Source: Ureibacillus thermophilus | Lineage (GTDB): Bacteria; Bacillota; Bacilli; Bacillales_A; Planococcaceae | Reading direction: 5' to 3' (one strand) | Assembly (NCBI RefSeq): GCF_042657185.1 | Contig: NZ_JBHSNN010000014.1 | Length of the DNA stretch: 64,000 bases | Shown here: positions 43,523 through 51,829 of the stretch, piece after piece | How the letters are laid out: every line of letters begins with the position of its first letter | Numbering within the stretch: the stretch's first letter is position 1 | Position numbers and translations under genes: made by a program | Notes under the pieces: model-generated | What the model saw: the letters and a program-made list of their open reading frames with translations, nothing else | Database searches by the model: none | What the model was told of the DNA's origin: nothing

Positions 43523-44935
43523 ATGTTATTGCGTTATTTTTACGATGAAAAATTGGCCCATGCCTCTTATATGGTGGGTTGCCAACAACATGGCAAAGCG
43601 GTTGTTATTGATCCTATGCGGAATATTGAACCATATATTGAAGTAGCCCGAAAGGAAAAATTGGAGATAGTCGGTTCATTGGAAACGCATATTCACGCAG
43701 ATTTTGTCAGCGGATCCCGGGAATTGGCCGACCGGTTCGGAGCCACTTTGTACATTTCCGATGAAGGGGACGAAAATTGGAAATATACAAATTTAGAGGG
43801 GCTTTCCTATCAACTATTGAAAGACGGCGACATTATTAAATTAGGGAATCTTACTTTTGAAGTGATGCATACTCCAGGGCATACGCCAGAGCACATTTCC
43901 TTTTTATTAACAGACGGTGCAGCTGCGGATAAGCCGATTGGCATTTTTACAGGGGATTTTGTTTTTGTCGGTGATATTGGCCGTCCGGATTTATTGGAAA
44001 GAGCAGCTGGAATGGCTGGGACTGCGGAAGTTGGGGCACGCCAAATGTTTAAGTCCATTCAACGTTTTAAAGAACTGCCCGATTATTTGCAAGTGTGGCC
44101 GGCACATGGAGCGGGAAGCGCCTGCGGAAAAGCGTTGGGAGCGGTTCCATCATCAACGGTAGGTTATGAAAAGCAATTTAACTGGGCAATGAAAATTGAA
44201 AATGAAGAGGAATTTGTAAAGGAATTACTTCGGGGACAGCCTGAGGCACCATATTACTTTGCCGTTATGAAGAGAGTGAACAAAATCGGAATAGAATTGA
44301 TTAAAAACTTACCGGAAATACCATTCATCGATTCCCTTAAAGAGATTGAAAAAGTGATCAAGGATGGATTCTTAGTAATCGATACCCGAAGCCCTAAAGA
44401 TTTTTCAAAAGGCTTTATTGCAGGAACAGTCAATATTCCATTGAGTCAATCATTCACCACTTGGGCAGGTTGGATTGTCGATTACAATAAACCAATTTAT
44501 GTATTGACGAATCCAACTGATATTGAAGAAGTGCTGATTGCTCTCCGCTCCATTGGAATTGACAAAATTGCCGGCTTTGCCGATGTAAAGGGGATGTTGT
44601 CTCAATCCAATAAGTTATGCAGTTATGAAAATATTACACCAATGGAAGCAAGAACATTATTAAGTGAGGGAAAAGCGCAAATTGTGGATGTGCGGAATTT
44701 ATCCGAGTATGAAGAAGGGCATATTGATGGAGCAAAGCACATTATGCTGGGAACGTTAAAGAATAGACTTGACGAAGTGCCAAAAGGAAAAGTTATTATG
44801 CAATGCCGTTCTGGTGCCCGTTCGGGTATAGCTACAAGCATTTTATTGTCAAAAGGATTTAAAGATGTCGTGAATTTAGATGGCGGATATGAAAGATGGG
44901 TAACAGAAACTCAAACAGATGCCGTAAGAAATTAA
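43523..44935 (+). CDS. Persulfide dioxygenase-rhodanese fusion (CstB-like)
   Basis: This 470-residue three-domain protein starts with a metallo-beta-lactamase-fold persulfide dioxygenase (1-240), with metal ligands His56, His58 and Asp60 in THIHADFVSGS. A degenerate rhodanese domain follows (about 260-360) with no cysteine at the active loop. An active rhodanese ends the protein, with Cys428 in MQCRSGARSG. The order equals CstB of staphylococci, which turns low-molecular-weight persulfides plus sulfite into thiosulfate. It acts on the SQR product in the cytoplasm. The start is the ATG seven bases after AGGAGG. Confidence 0.92.
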   Translation: MLLRYFYDEKLAHASYMVGCQQHGKAVVIDPMRNIEPYIEVARKEKLEIVGSLETHIHADFVSGSRELADRFGATLYISDEGDENWKYTNLEGLSYQLLKDGDIIKLGNLTFEVMHTPGHTPEHISFLLTDGAAADKPIGIFTGDFVFVGDIGRPDLLERAAGMAGTAEVGARQMFKSIQRFKELPDYLQVWPAHGAGSACGKALGAVPSSTVGYEKQFNWAMKIENEEEFVKELLRGQPEAPYYFAVMKRVNKIGIELIKNLPEIPFIDSLKEIEKVIKDGFLVIDTRSPKDFSKGFIAGTVNIPLSQSFTTWAGWIVDYNKPIYVLTNPTDIEEVLIALRSIGIDKIAGFADVKGMLSQSNKLCSYENITPMEARTLLSEGKAQIVDVRNLSEYEEGHIDGAKHIMLGTLKNRLDEVPKGKVIMQCRSGARSGIATSILLSKGFKDVVNLDGGYERWVTETQTDAVRN

Positions 44936-44962
44936 TGGATAAACAACACTAGTAAAAATTTT

Positions 44963-45015
44963 GCCTGGGCCTTTCGAAACTTGTTCAATTAAGTTTGGAG
45001 GCTCAGGCTCTTTTT
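44963..45015 (+). terminator. Terminator after the sqr operon
   Basis: A long imperfect stem (GCCTGGGCC..GAAACTT with AAGTTT..GGCTCAGGC) is followed by TCTTTTT. It separates the sqr operon from the sensor kinase gene. Confidence 0.75.
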
Positions 45016-45138
45016 AACGGAATCAGTTGCTTATTTTTTTCAATTTCTGTAGGGATTCTTTCTGCCATTGTTATATTTTTTTTATCATAAACATATGAGA
45101 TTATGATATTAGAAAGTAATTTAATTGAGGTGTTTTCA

Positions 45139-46170
45139 TTGCACAAAATCAATCATACAGAATACTTCCAAAAGGTTTACGAACACATTCAAGATGGAAT
45201 CGTTGTAATGAGGGAATCCAGGGAAATTATTATGTTGAATCCAGCGGCAAAAAGGCTGACCGGGTGGATAGTTGGTGACTATGTTCCTTACTGCAGTTTT
45301 TGCACGACAAGAAATCGGCGGGTAGAAACCCCGTCTTGTTATTTAATGGCCAACGAAGATGTTCCGTCCATATTGTCACAAATGTCAACAAATCGAAAAA
45401 AAACACTGGATGTGGAAATGAGTGTTTCGGTCATTAATAGAAATGTAGAAACTGGAGAAAATGAGTATTTACTTGTATTAAGGGATTGTGAAACCATGTT
45501 GAAAGCGCAGGAAGCAGCGCTCAATAAAAAAATGATTCAAGCTTTGATTGATGCGAAAGAATCTGAACATAAGCGATTAGCTCAGGAATTGCATGATGGG
45601 ATTGGACAATCACTTTACTCGGTTTCGGTCGCCTTAGAAGCGATTGAAGCGTATATGCAGGATAATGAAAAACTGTCCAGTTATGTAAAAGAAGTGCGAA
45701 ATGAGCTGCGGAAAGTGATTGAAGATGTGTATACGTATTCCTACAATTTACGTCCGCAAAGTTTAGATCAATTGGGATTAAAAGCAGCTTTGGAAAACTT
45801 AATAGACAATATGAAAAAAATGACTCCTCATCTGATATTCGAGTTAACAACCCAAGGGCTTGACCGATGTGATCCGGCTATTGAAATCAATCTATACCGC
45901 ATTGCCCAAGAAGCGTTGCACAATGTGGTCAAGTATGCGCAGGCATCCTATGTGAAAATCTCTATTCGGAAAAATAATACGCACATTCATATGAAAATTG
46001 AAGATGACGGAATCGGATTTGACCGCAAATCGATTCAAAACAAGGGACTCGGCTTAAAACATATTGAAGAACGAGTTGATTTGTTAAGCGGTACATGTGC
46101 CATTCGTTCAGAAATGAACAAAGGTACCGTTGTTGAAGTTACTATTCCGAGATGGAGGCCGAATACATGA
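45139..46170 (+). CDS. NreB-like sensor histidine kinase with three-cysteine PAS domain
   Basis: This 343-residue cytosolic kinase has a PAS domain (about 8-115), a HisKA_3 dimerisation domain with His152 in LAQELHDGIGQSL, and a HATPase domain (HNVVKYAQ, DDGIGFD, GLGLKHIEERV). In the PAS domain Cys52, Cys55 and Cys67 have the CX2CX11C spacing of the NreB oxygen-sensing [4Fe-4S] site. The fourth ligand position (70) is Met. It starts with TTG six bases after GAGGTG; an ATG 12 codons earlier has no site. It overlaps its response regulator gene (ATGA). The location inside a sulfide-oxidation locus suggests it senses sulfide, persulfide or oxygen. Confidence 0.87.
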   Translation: MHKINHTEYFQKVYEHIQDGIVVMRESREIIMLNPAAKRLTGWIVGDYVPYCSFCTTRNRRVETPSCYLMANEDVPSILSQMSTNRKKTLDVEMSVSVINRNVETGENEYLLVLRDCETMLKAQEAALNKKMIQALIDAKESEHKRLAQELHDGIGQSLYSVSVALEAIEAYMQDNEKLSSYVKEVRNELRKVIEDVYTYSYNLRPQSLDQLGLKAALENLIDNMKKMTPHLIFELTTQGLDRCDPAIEINLYRIAQEALHNVVKYAQASYVKISIRKNNTHIHMKIEDDGIGFDRKSIQNKGLGLKHIEERVDLLSGTCAIRSEMNKGTVVEVTIPRWRPNT

Positions 46171-46802
46171 TAAAAGTTTTTCTAGTCGATGACCATGTTT
46201 TAATCCGCAAGGGTATCGCCTTATTATTAGAAAACTATCGTGATTTGGAAGTGGTAGGGGAAGCGAGCGATGGAGAAGAATGTTTGCAACAGTTATACAG
46301 TTTGGATGTGGATGTGGTTTTAATGGATATTTCCATTCCAAAAGGCATTGATGGTTTCACAGCCACTCGAAAGATAAAGAAGGAGTTTCCAAAAATCAAG
46401 GTTGTCATGCTTACGATGCATAATGAATTTGCTTACATTCAAAAGGCTATTGAAACTGATGCGGATGGCTACATTTTAAAAAATAGTCAGGCAAACCAAG
46501 TATATCAAGCCATTCAGGCGGTTTACTCAGGAAGAAAATATTATGATGTTGGAATTCCAAAAGAGCAGCTTGCAAAATGGTTTAAAAATAAAGGAAAACA
46601 GAAAAAGGACGTTCTATCAAGAAGAGAACAAGAAATTGTGCGGTTAACCATATTGGGATATACCAATTTGCAAATTGCCGATAAATTGTCCATCAGTTCC
46701 AAAACAGTGGAAAACCACAAAGCAAACATCATGCAGAAATTGGATTTAAAAACGAAAGCGGAACTGATTCAATACGGCATTGCAAATAAATATATTATCT
46801 GA
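46167..46802 (+). CDS. NreC/LuxR-type response regulator
   Basis: This 211-residue NarL/FixJ-family regulator has a receiver domain with Asp54 (VVLMDISIP), the acidic pair in VDDH (8-9) and Thr/Lys positions MLTMH and YILKN. A GerE-type HTH follows at about 147-205 (SRREQEIVRLTILGYTNLQIADKLSISSKTVENHKANIMQKL). It starts at the ATG that overlaps the kinase stop, with GGAGG upstream. It is the natural candidate to bind the TAGGG...CCCTA palindromes before sqr and tauE. Confidence 0.9.
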   Translation: MIKVFLVDDHVLIRKGIALLLENYRDLEVVGEASDGEECLQQLYSLDVDVVLMDISIPKGIDGFTATRKIKKEFPKIKVVMLTMHNEFAYIQKAIETDADGYILKNSQANQVYQAIQAVYSGRKYYDVGIPKEQLAKWFKNKGKQKKDVLSRREQEIVRLTILGYTNLQIADKLSISSKTVENHKANIMQKLDLKTKAELIQYGIANKYII

Positions 46803-46807
46803 AAAAT

Positions 46808-46850
46808 TAGTGGAATCCCCCTATAGGATATTCAACGTGAATGCTATACA
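46808..46850 (+). promoter_or_regulatory. tauE promoter with NreC-type palindrome (site 2)
   Basis: TAGTGGAATCCCCCTA (46808-46823) read on the other strand is TAGGGGGATTCCACTA, one base different from site 1. The -10 box TATACA starts exactly 21 bp later (46845-46850). There is no -35 match. It begins only six bases after the response regulator stop. Confidence 0.7.
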
Positions 46851-46886
46851 TTGAAAAAAAGTTCTAAAAAAGCAGGTGAATCAAGT

Positions 46887-47657
46887 ATGGCATTCACGTT
46901 TGCCGTTGTCATTTTCTGCATTGGATTTGTGGGCTCATTTGTTTCCGGCATGGTTGGAATAGGTGGTTCCATCATTAAATACCCAATGCTCCTCTATTTG
47001 CCGCCACTTTTTGGACTCGCATCTTTCACTGCCCATGAAGTGTCTGGTATCAGCGCAATCCAAGTATTCTTTTCCTCACTTGCAGGCATCTGGTCGTACC
47101 GTAAAGACGGTTATTTAAATAAAACTCTTATTTTATATATGGGGGTTTCCATTTTAGCAGGAAGTCTTTTGGGAAGTTTTGGATCCAATTATTTTTCGGA
47201 AGAAGCGATTAATTTTGTTTATGGATTGTTAGCCATCATCGCGGCTCTATTGATGTTCATTCCCACAAAGGAAATTGATGATATATCAACCCTCACTTTT
47301 AATAAATGGTTGGCTGCTTCCCTGGCATTTATTGTCGGAATAGGTTCTGGAATTGTCGGGGCAGCCGGTGGTTTTTTGCTCGTTCCTATTTTATTAGTCA
47401 TTTTAAAAATTCCTACAAGGGTAACCATTGCAACAAGTTTAGCCGTCACTTTCATCTCATCTATTGGAGGGACTTTTGGGAAAATAATAACCAATCAAAT
47501 AGATTATTGGTCCGCTTTCATTATGATCATCGCCAGTATTACTGCCACTCCCCTTGGAGCAAAGGTGGGGAAGAAAATGGATACAAAGGTGTTAAAAGTG
47601 ATTTTGGCTGTACTTATCACTGCCGCTGCCATTAAAACTTGGATTGACATATTGTAG
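46887..47657 (+). CDS. TauE/SafE family sulfur-compound exporter
   Basis: This 256-residue, eight-helix TauE/SafE membrane protein has the two family repeats GFVGSFVSGMVGIGGSIIKYPML and GIGSGIVGAAGGFLLVPILL. Members export sulfite, sulfoacetate or other organosulfur anions. Next to sqr and the dioxygenase it probably expels sulfite or thiosulfate made from sulfide. I start at MAFTF with AGGTGA upstream; a TTG 12 codons earlier is possible. It has its own promoter with the shared palindrome, so it is co-regulated with sqr. Confidence 0.87.
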   Translation: MAFTFAVVIFCIGFVGSFVSGMVGIGGSIIKYPMLLYLPPLFGLASFTAHEVSGISAIQVFFSSLAGIWSYRKDGYLNKTLILYMGVSILAGSLLGSFGSNYFSEEAINFVYGLLAIIAALLMFIPTKEIDDISTLTFNKWLAASLAFIVGIGSGIVGAAGGFLLVPILLVILKIPTRVTIATSLAVTFISSIGGTFGKIITNQIDYWSAFIMIIASITATPLGAKVGKKMDTKVLKVILAVLITAAAIKTWIDIL

Positions 47658-47692
47658 TTCGTATTTGTGGAATATGAGGATTGGAAATAAAG

Positions 47693-47738
47693 CAAGGCTG
47701 CCAAGGAGAAGAACGCTTCCCAGGCAGCCTTGTTTTTT
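47693..47738 (+). terminator. Bidirectional terminator between tauE and rnjA
   Basis: A perfect 10-bp stem, CAAGGCTGCC / GGCAGCCTTG, is followed by TTTTTTAT. It lies between convergent genes. Confidence 0.85.
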
Positions 47739-49401
47739 ATACCTCCATAATAATCGGCAAAATCATTGGCCGGCGTTTTGTTTTTTCAAACAAATATGGA
47801 GATAAAATTTCCGTAATTTCATTTTTTAACTCTGTCCATTGGGATTTTTCCTGAATTTTTTCTGTCAAGTGTTCTGAAAGCATTTTTTGTGCTTCGCTAA
47901 TTAACGTAGCCGATTCGCGCATATACACAAAGCCTCTAGAAATGATATCAGGACCTGCCACGATTTTTTGTTGTTTCATATCTACACTGACCACAACGAT
48001 GACTAGCCCTTCTTCGGAAAGAATGCGGCGGTCGCGCAACACGATATTTCCGATGTCACCAATGCCGCTTCCATCAATGTAGACATCCCCAGAAGGAACG
48101 CGGCCTGCAATATAGGCTTCATCTGAACTTAATGCAAGCACATCGCCGTTTTCCATTACAAATGTATTTTCAGGTGGAATATCGCAATCGATTGCAAGTT
48201 TTGTATGCATTTTTAACATGCGATATTCACCATGGATTGGCATAAAGAATTTCGGTTTCATTAAGCGAAGCATTAGCTTTTGTTCTTCTTGGGATCCGTG
48301 TCCAGAAGTATGGATATTGTTAATAGATCCATGAATGACTTCTGCTCCTGCTTTATATAACAAGTTGATGATGCGATTGACGCTAATCGTGTTTCCAGGA
48401 ATTGGAGAAGATGAGAATACAACAGTATCTCCAGGCTGAATTTGAATTTGTCGGTGAGTACCATTAGCAATTCGCGATAATGCGGCCATTGGCTCACCTT
48501 GAGATCCTGTACATAAAATCATGACTTCATTCGCAGGAAGGCGATTGATGGTTTGAGCGTCCACAAAGGTTTCTTTTGGAGCAGTAATATATCCTAGTTC
48601 CCGGCCAATGGAGATGGCGTTGTCCATTGAACGTCCAAAAACAGCAATTTTTCTTCCGTATTGAGCTGCTGCATCGGTTACTTGTTGGAGACGGTGGATA
48701 TTCGAAGCAAAAGTTGCAAAAATGATGCGTCCTTCTACTTTTCGGAAAATATCGTGGATGCTTTCGCCAACTTTACGTTCGGACATTGTAAAATTAGGAA
48801 CTTCAGCATTTGTGCTGTCCGATAATAAACAAAGCACTCCATCGCGTCCAATTTCGGCCATCTTTGTTAAGTTTGCAGGTTCTCCAACCGGTGTAAAGTC
48901 AAACTTAAAGTCGCCCGTATGAACGATATTTCCTGGAGGCGTTTTTACAACGATTCCAAAAGCATCTGGTATGCTGTGAGTTGTTCTAAAGAAACTAACG
49001 GATGTTTTTCGGAATTTGATGACGTCGTCTTCTTTAATTTCAATTAATTTTGTTTGACGAAGCAATCCGTGCTCTTCTAATTTATTTCGCAATAGCCCGA
49101 GGGCAAGTTTTCCACCGTATACTGGAACATTCACTTTACGCAATAAGTACGGAATTCCGCCGATATGGTCTTCATGGCCATGGGTAATAAACAACCCTTT
49201 AATTTTATCTGCATTCCGAACCAAATATGTGTAGTCAGGAATTACATAATCAATTCCTAAAAGGTCGTCTTCAGGGAATTTTATGCCTGCATCAATGATG
49301 ATAATTTCATCTTGAAATTGTACGCAGTAAGTATTTTTGCCGATTTCGCCCAGTCCGCCGAGAGCGAAAACGGCTGTTTGATCATTTTTTACAAATTTCA
49401 T
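47737..49401 (-). CDS. rnjA: Ribonuclease J1
   Basis: This 554-residue RNase J combines 5'-3' exonuclease and endonuclease activity and is central to mRNA decay and rRNA maturation in Firmicutes. The metallo-beta-lactamase motif THGHEDH gives metal ligands His74, His76, Asp78 and His79. The beta-CASP region follows, with FIDAQTINRLPANEVMILCTGSQGEPMAALSR. The HGSINNIHTSGHGSQEE motif and a C-terminal dimer domain end the protein. Length and the downstream-facing pair with rpoY match rnjA. It starts six bases after the rpoY stop. Confidence 0.96.
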   Translation of the reverse strand: MKFVKNDQTAVFALGGLGEIGKNTYCVQFQDEIIIIDAGIKFPEDDLLGIDYVIPDYTYLVRNADKIKGLFITHGHEDHIGGIPYLLRKVNVPVYGGKLALGLLRNKLEEHGLLRQTKLIEIKEDDVIKFRKTSVSFFRTTHSIPDAFGIVVKTPPGNIVHTGDFKFDFTPVGEPANLTKMAEIGRDGVLCLLSDSTNAEVPNFTMSERKVGESIHDIFRKVEGRIIFATFASNIHRLQQVTDAAAQYGRKIAVFGRSMDNAISIGRELGYITAPKETFVDAQTINRLPANEVMILCTGSQGEPMAALSRIANGTHRQIQIQPGDTVVFSSSPIPGNTISVNRIINLLYKAGAEVIHGSINNIHTSGHGSQEEQKLMLRLMKPKFFMPIHGEYRMLKMHTKLAIDCDIPPENTFVMENGDVLALSSDEAYIAGRVPSGDVYIDGSGIGDIGNIVLRDRRILSEEGLVIVVVSVDMKQQKIVAGPDIISRGFVYMRESATLISEAQKMLSEHLTEKIQEKSQWTELKNEITEILSPYLFEKTKRRPMILPIIMEV

Positions 49402-49406
49402 ATAGT

Positions 49407-49616
49407 TTACGCATTCTCCAAACGGAAATTCGGGCTATTTTTTTCATATTCTAAATAATTGCCCTCTAATAATTGGATATACTCAATCAAAATGCGGCGA
49501 TCCTTTAAATATTCGCGGACTTCTCGTTCTGAGTTGGCTTCTAGATATAGGCTTTTTGTATTTTCGCGAATAGGCACTTCTTCTGGATTTTCTTGATAAT
49601 ACACTTTGTAAATCAT
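49407..49616 (-). CDS. rpoY: RNA polymerase epsilon subunit (RpoY/YkzG)
   Basis: This 69-residue protein starts MIYKVYYQENPEEVPIRENT and matches the epsilon subunit (DUF1447) of Firmicute RNA polymerase, a small beta'-jaw-binding protein. I take the ATG behind AAGGAGA; the frame extends 23 codons further but that part is not family-like. It forms the conserved rpoY-rnjA operon. Confidence 0.92.
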   Translation of the reverse strand: MIYKVYYQENPEEVPIRENTKSLYLEANSEREVREYLKDRRILIEYIQLLEGNYLEYEKNSPNFRLENA

Positions 49617-49837
49617 TTTTTCTCTCCTTCTTTGACCGAACATTTTTGCATATATTATTTTTCCACTTTTTACGAATATAATCAATTAATTATATATACT
49701 AACGCAAATGGCGCTCTTTTCTCAACCATTTGCGTGAAGTGGCGAAGATTATTCCCGTCTTAATCATCAAAGATATTCACCATCATCGAAAACAAATGCA
49801 TTTTCTTTTATATTATCATGGGAATCTTTTAAAATAA

Positions 49838-49867
49838 AGAAAAGCCCTTCATTTTTAGAGAAGGGCT
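49838..49867 (-). terminator. Terminator of the small-peptide gene
   Basis: On the minus strand AGCCCTTC pairs with GAAGGGCT around a nine-base loop, followed by TTTCTTTATTTT. The stem starts at the stop codon of the 23-residue frame. Confidence 0.8.
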
Positions 49868-49938
49868 CAAGCGATTGATTTTTTGCCGAGGATGCCATTG
49901 AGTCGTCTCAAAAGTTTCTTTTTGAGTCTTTTCAACAT
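49867..49938 (-). CDS. Candidate 23-residue cationic microprotein
   Basis: This short frame begins MLKRLKKKLLRRLNGI and ends GKKSIA. It carries nine positive and no negative side chains, with leucines spaced to form an amphipathic helix. AAGGAG lies about ten bases before the ATG. A sigma-A promoter (TTTACA-17-TATACT) and an intrinsic terminator fit tightly around it, leaving a ~120-base transcript. I do not recognise the peptide. It could be membrane-active, RNA- or ribosome-binding, or the transcript could be a small RNA and the frame incidental. Confidence 0.6.
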   Translation of the reverse strand: MLKRLKKKLLRRLNGILGKKSIA

Positions 49939-49959
49939 GGCGCATCACTCCTTATTAAA

Positions 49960-49988
49960 AGTATAAGGTAGAATGATATATATGTAAA
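49960..49988 (-). promoter_or_regulatory. Sigma-A promoter of the small-peptide gene
   Basis: On the minus strand TTTACA and TATACT are exactly 17 bp apart. The start of transcription would fall about 15 bases before the peptide's ATG, next to its ribosome site. Confidence 0.75.
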
Positions 49989-50034
49989 GTATTTTTCATT
50001 TACATATAAATATGCGTTGGAAGGGTTAATGATC

Positions 50035-50805
50035 ATGAAGAAAGTGCTGTTTTTTGACGTGGATGGAACGCTTTACAATAGCAAGAAACAATTGCCTCCG
50101 TCTGCAAAGGATGCAATCTTTCAAGCGAAGCGAAACGGTTATGAAATTGCGATTGCTACAGGCCGTGCCCCTTTTATGATTGAACCGATTTTAAAAGAGT
50201 TGGAGATTGATACATTTGTTACTTTTAATGGCCAATACGTTGTTTATAAAAATGAAGTCATTTTTATGGACAGTGTCCCAAAAGAGGAGTTGGCGGAAAT
50301 TATTGAATTTGGTTCTAAGCGCAATCATCCGGTTGTCTTTATAGATGACAAGAAAATGATTGCAACAGCAGAGGGAAACGAAAAGATTGAACAAAGTTTA
50401 AAGTCGCTCCGCTATCCGTATCCGAAAATCAATCCCCATTTTTATAAAGAAAATACTGTTTATCAAACGCTGATTTTTATGGAAGAAGACGAGGAGCCTG
50501 TGTATCATCAAACATTTTCAAATGTAAAATTTGTCCGATGGCATCCGTATTCTTGCGATATTCTTCCAAAAGATGGTTCAAAGGCAAGAGGCATTCAAAA
50601 AGTGCTGGAAAAAATGAATGTGCCGATTGAAAATGCCGTTGCCTTTGGCGATGGTTTAAACGATATCGAAATGCTTAAAGCAGTCGGCATTGGCGTGGCC
50701 ATGGGCAATGCAAAAGAGCAAGTAAAAGCTGTTGCCGATGTGGTTGGAGATCATGTAGATGATGATGGGCTTGCAAAAGTGATGAAAAAATTAGAGATTA
50801 TCTAA
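50035..50805 (+). CDS. HAD-superfamily phosphatase, Cof type (YkrA-like)
   Basis: This 256-residue Cof-type HAD hydrolase has motif I FFDVDGTLYNS (Asp8/Asp10), motif II IATGR, the lysine in KDGSKARGI and motif IV FGDGLNDIEML. It dephosphorylates small sugar- or cofactor-phosphates in the cytoplasm. Location between rpoY-rnjA and def matches YkrA in B. subtilis. The start is the ATG nine bases after GGAAGGG. It is divergent from the small-peptide gene. Confidence 0.88.
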   Translation: MKKVLFFDVDGTLYNSKKQLPPSAKDAIFQAKRNGYEIAIATGRAPFMIEPILKELEIDTFVTFNGQYVVYKNEVIFMDSVPKEELAEIIEFGSKRNHPVVFIDDKKMIATAEGNEKIEQSLKSLRYPYPKINPHFYKENTVYQTLIFMEEDEEPVYHQTFSNVKFVRWHPYSCDILPKDGSKARGIQKVLEKMNVPIENAVAFGDGLNDIEMLKAVGIGVAMGNAKEQVKAVADVVGDHVDDDGLAKVMKKLEII

Positions 50806-50858
50806 TATATGTATATGCGGGATACCTGTTTTAGTCTCGGCAATTCTAGTTAAAAAAA

Positions 50859-50897
50859 CCCCAATAGCACCTTTTAACGGGCTACTGGGCTTTTTTA
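50859..50897 (+). terminator. Bidirectional terminator between ykrA-like gene and def
   Basis: The stem CCCAATAGC / GCTACTGGG (one mismatch or wobble) is flanked by A7 and T6 runs on the two sides, suiting both convergent genes. Confidence 0.8.
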
Positions 50898-51461
50898 TGC
50901 TTCGCTTTCCGCTTCCAATGGAAAGGCGTCTGGGATTGGGGCAAAAGGATCTTCTTTATTAATATGGTCGTAAAACATCACGCCGTTTAAATGGTCGAGT
51001 TCATGTTGGAAACAAATAGCTGGAAGGCCTTGTAGACGCATTTTTTTCTCTTCGCCATCCAAGGTGTAAAATTTCACGGTAATGCGTGCATAACGAGGCA
51101 CATAACCAGGCACACTGCGGTCTACTGATAAGCAGCCTTCTCCTTGAGGCAAGTATGTTTTTTCTGCAGAATGGCTGACGATTTTTGGATTCACTGCAAT
51201 AAAACTTAATGCTTCTCCGTTTTCTTGTTCTATATGAATGGCAAAGATTCTTTTTAAGAAATTGATTTGGTTTCCAGCAAGTCCAATTCCAGAGCGAAGT
51301 CCATATTTTTCTGCAATTTCAGGGTCTTGGCTATTTTTTAAAAACTGCAACATATCTTTTGCCAGTTTTCGTTCTTCATCAGTTAATGGGAATTTCACTT
51401 CTTCTGCTTTCGTTCTTAAAGCAGGGTGCCCTTCTCGGACAATGTCTTTCATTAAAATCAT
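50895..51461 (-). CDS. def: Peptide deformylase
   Basis: This 188-residue metallo-deformylase removes the formyl group from new N-termini. All three motifs are present: GIGLAGNQI (motif 1, with Gly for the more common second Ala), EGCLSV with the metal-binding Cys, and HELDHLNG with the two metal His and catalytic Glu. It is of the YkrB/Def type II found in Gram-positives. It has a GAGGG site. It is convergent with the HAD gene and divergent from pdhABCD. Confidence 0.95.
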   Translation of the reverse strand: MILMKDIVREGHPALRTKAEEVKFPLTDEERKLAKDMLQFLKNSQDPEIAEKYGLRSGIGLAGNQINFLKRIFAIHIEQENGEALSFIAVNPKIVSHSAEKTYLPQGEGCLSVDRSVPGYVPRYARITVKFYTLDGEEKKMRLQGLPAICFQHELDHLNGVMFYDHINKEDPFAPIPDAFPLEAESEA

Positions 51462-51730
51462 TTCTTACTCCCTCTCAATATCACTATCAAATTTTTCAAT
51501 ATAAAAATATCATAAGTTTTTTTCTTTTTCTAATAAATGGACCAATGAATATTATATGCGATACATAGGGGATACTGTATTCATATGCAAATATTTTATG
51601 AACATAACATAAAAAATGTCTAATTTTTCAAACTGTTATAACACAAGTTTTTATTGTATTATAACAGATGTGTCTTAGTTGACTGTGGATTAAAATAGAA
51701 AATATAAGATTTAAAAAGAGAAAACAATAA
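51462..51730 (+). other. Intergenic region between def and pdhA
   Basis: AT-rich divergent promoter region with no gene. TATTGTATTATAACAG-like sequence is present, but only the pdhA promoter at 51731-51760 is convincing. Confidence 0.5.
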
Positions 51731-51760
51731 TTGACCGATAGTGTTTAGGTGGGTTATACT
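51731..51760 (+). promoter_or_regulatory. Sigma-A promoter of pdhABCD
   Basis: TTGACC and TATACT are separated by 18 bp, about 60 bases before the pdhA ribosome site. Confidence 0.75.
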
Positions 51761-51829
51761 GTTAACAACTAATAATTGTATCAATTTTTTCGGTTGTTTA
51801 GACTAATACAGTTAAAGGAGAGGTGTTTT

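Noticed and set aside
45050..45060. TAGGG half-site before the sensor kinase gene, possible third NreC site
   Set aside because: The second half (CCCTA) is missing and there is no TATAC box at the 21-bp spacing seen in the other two promoters.
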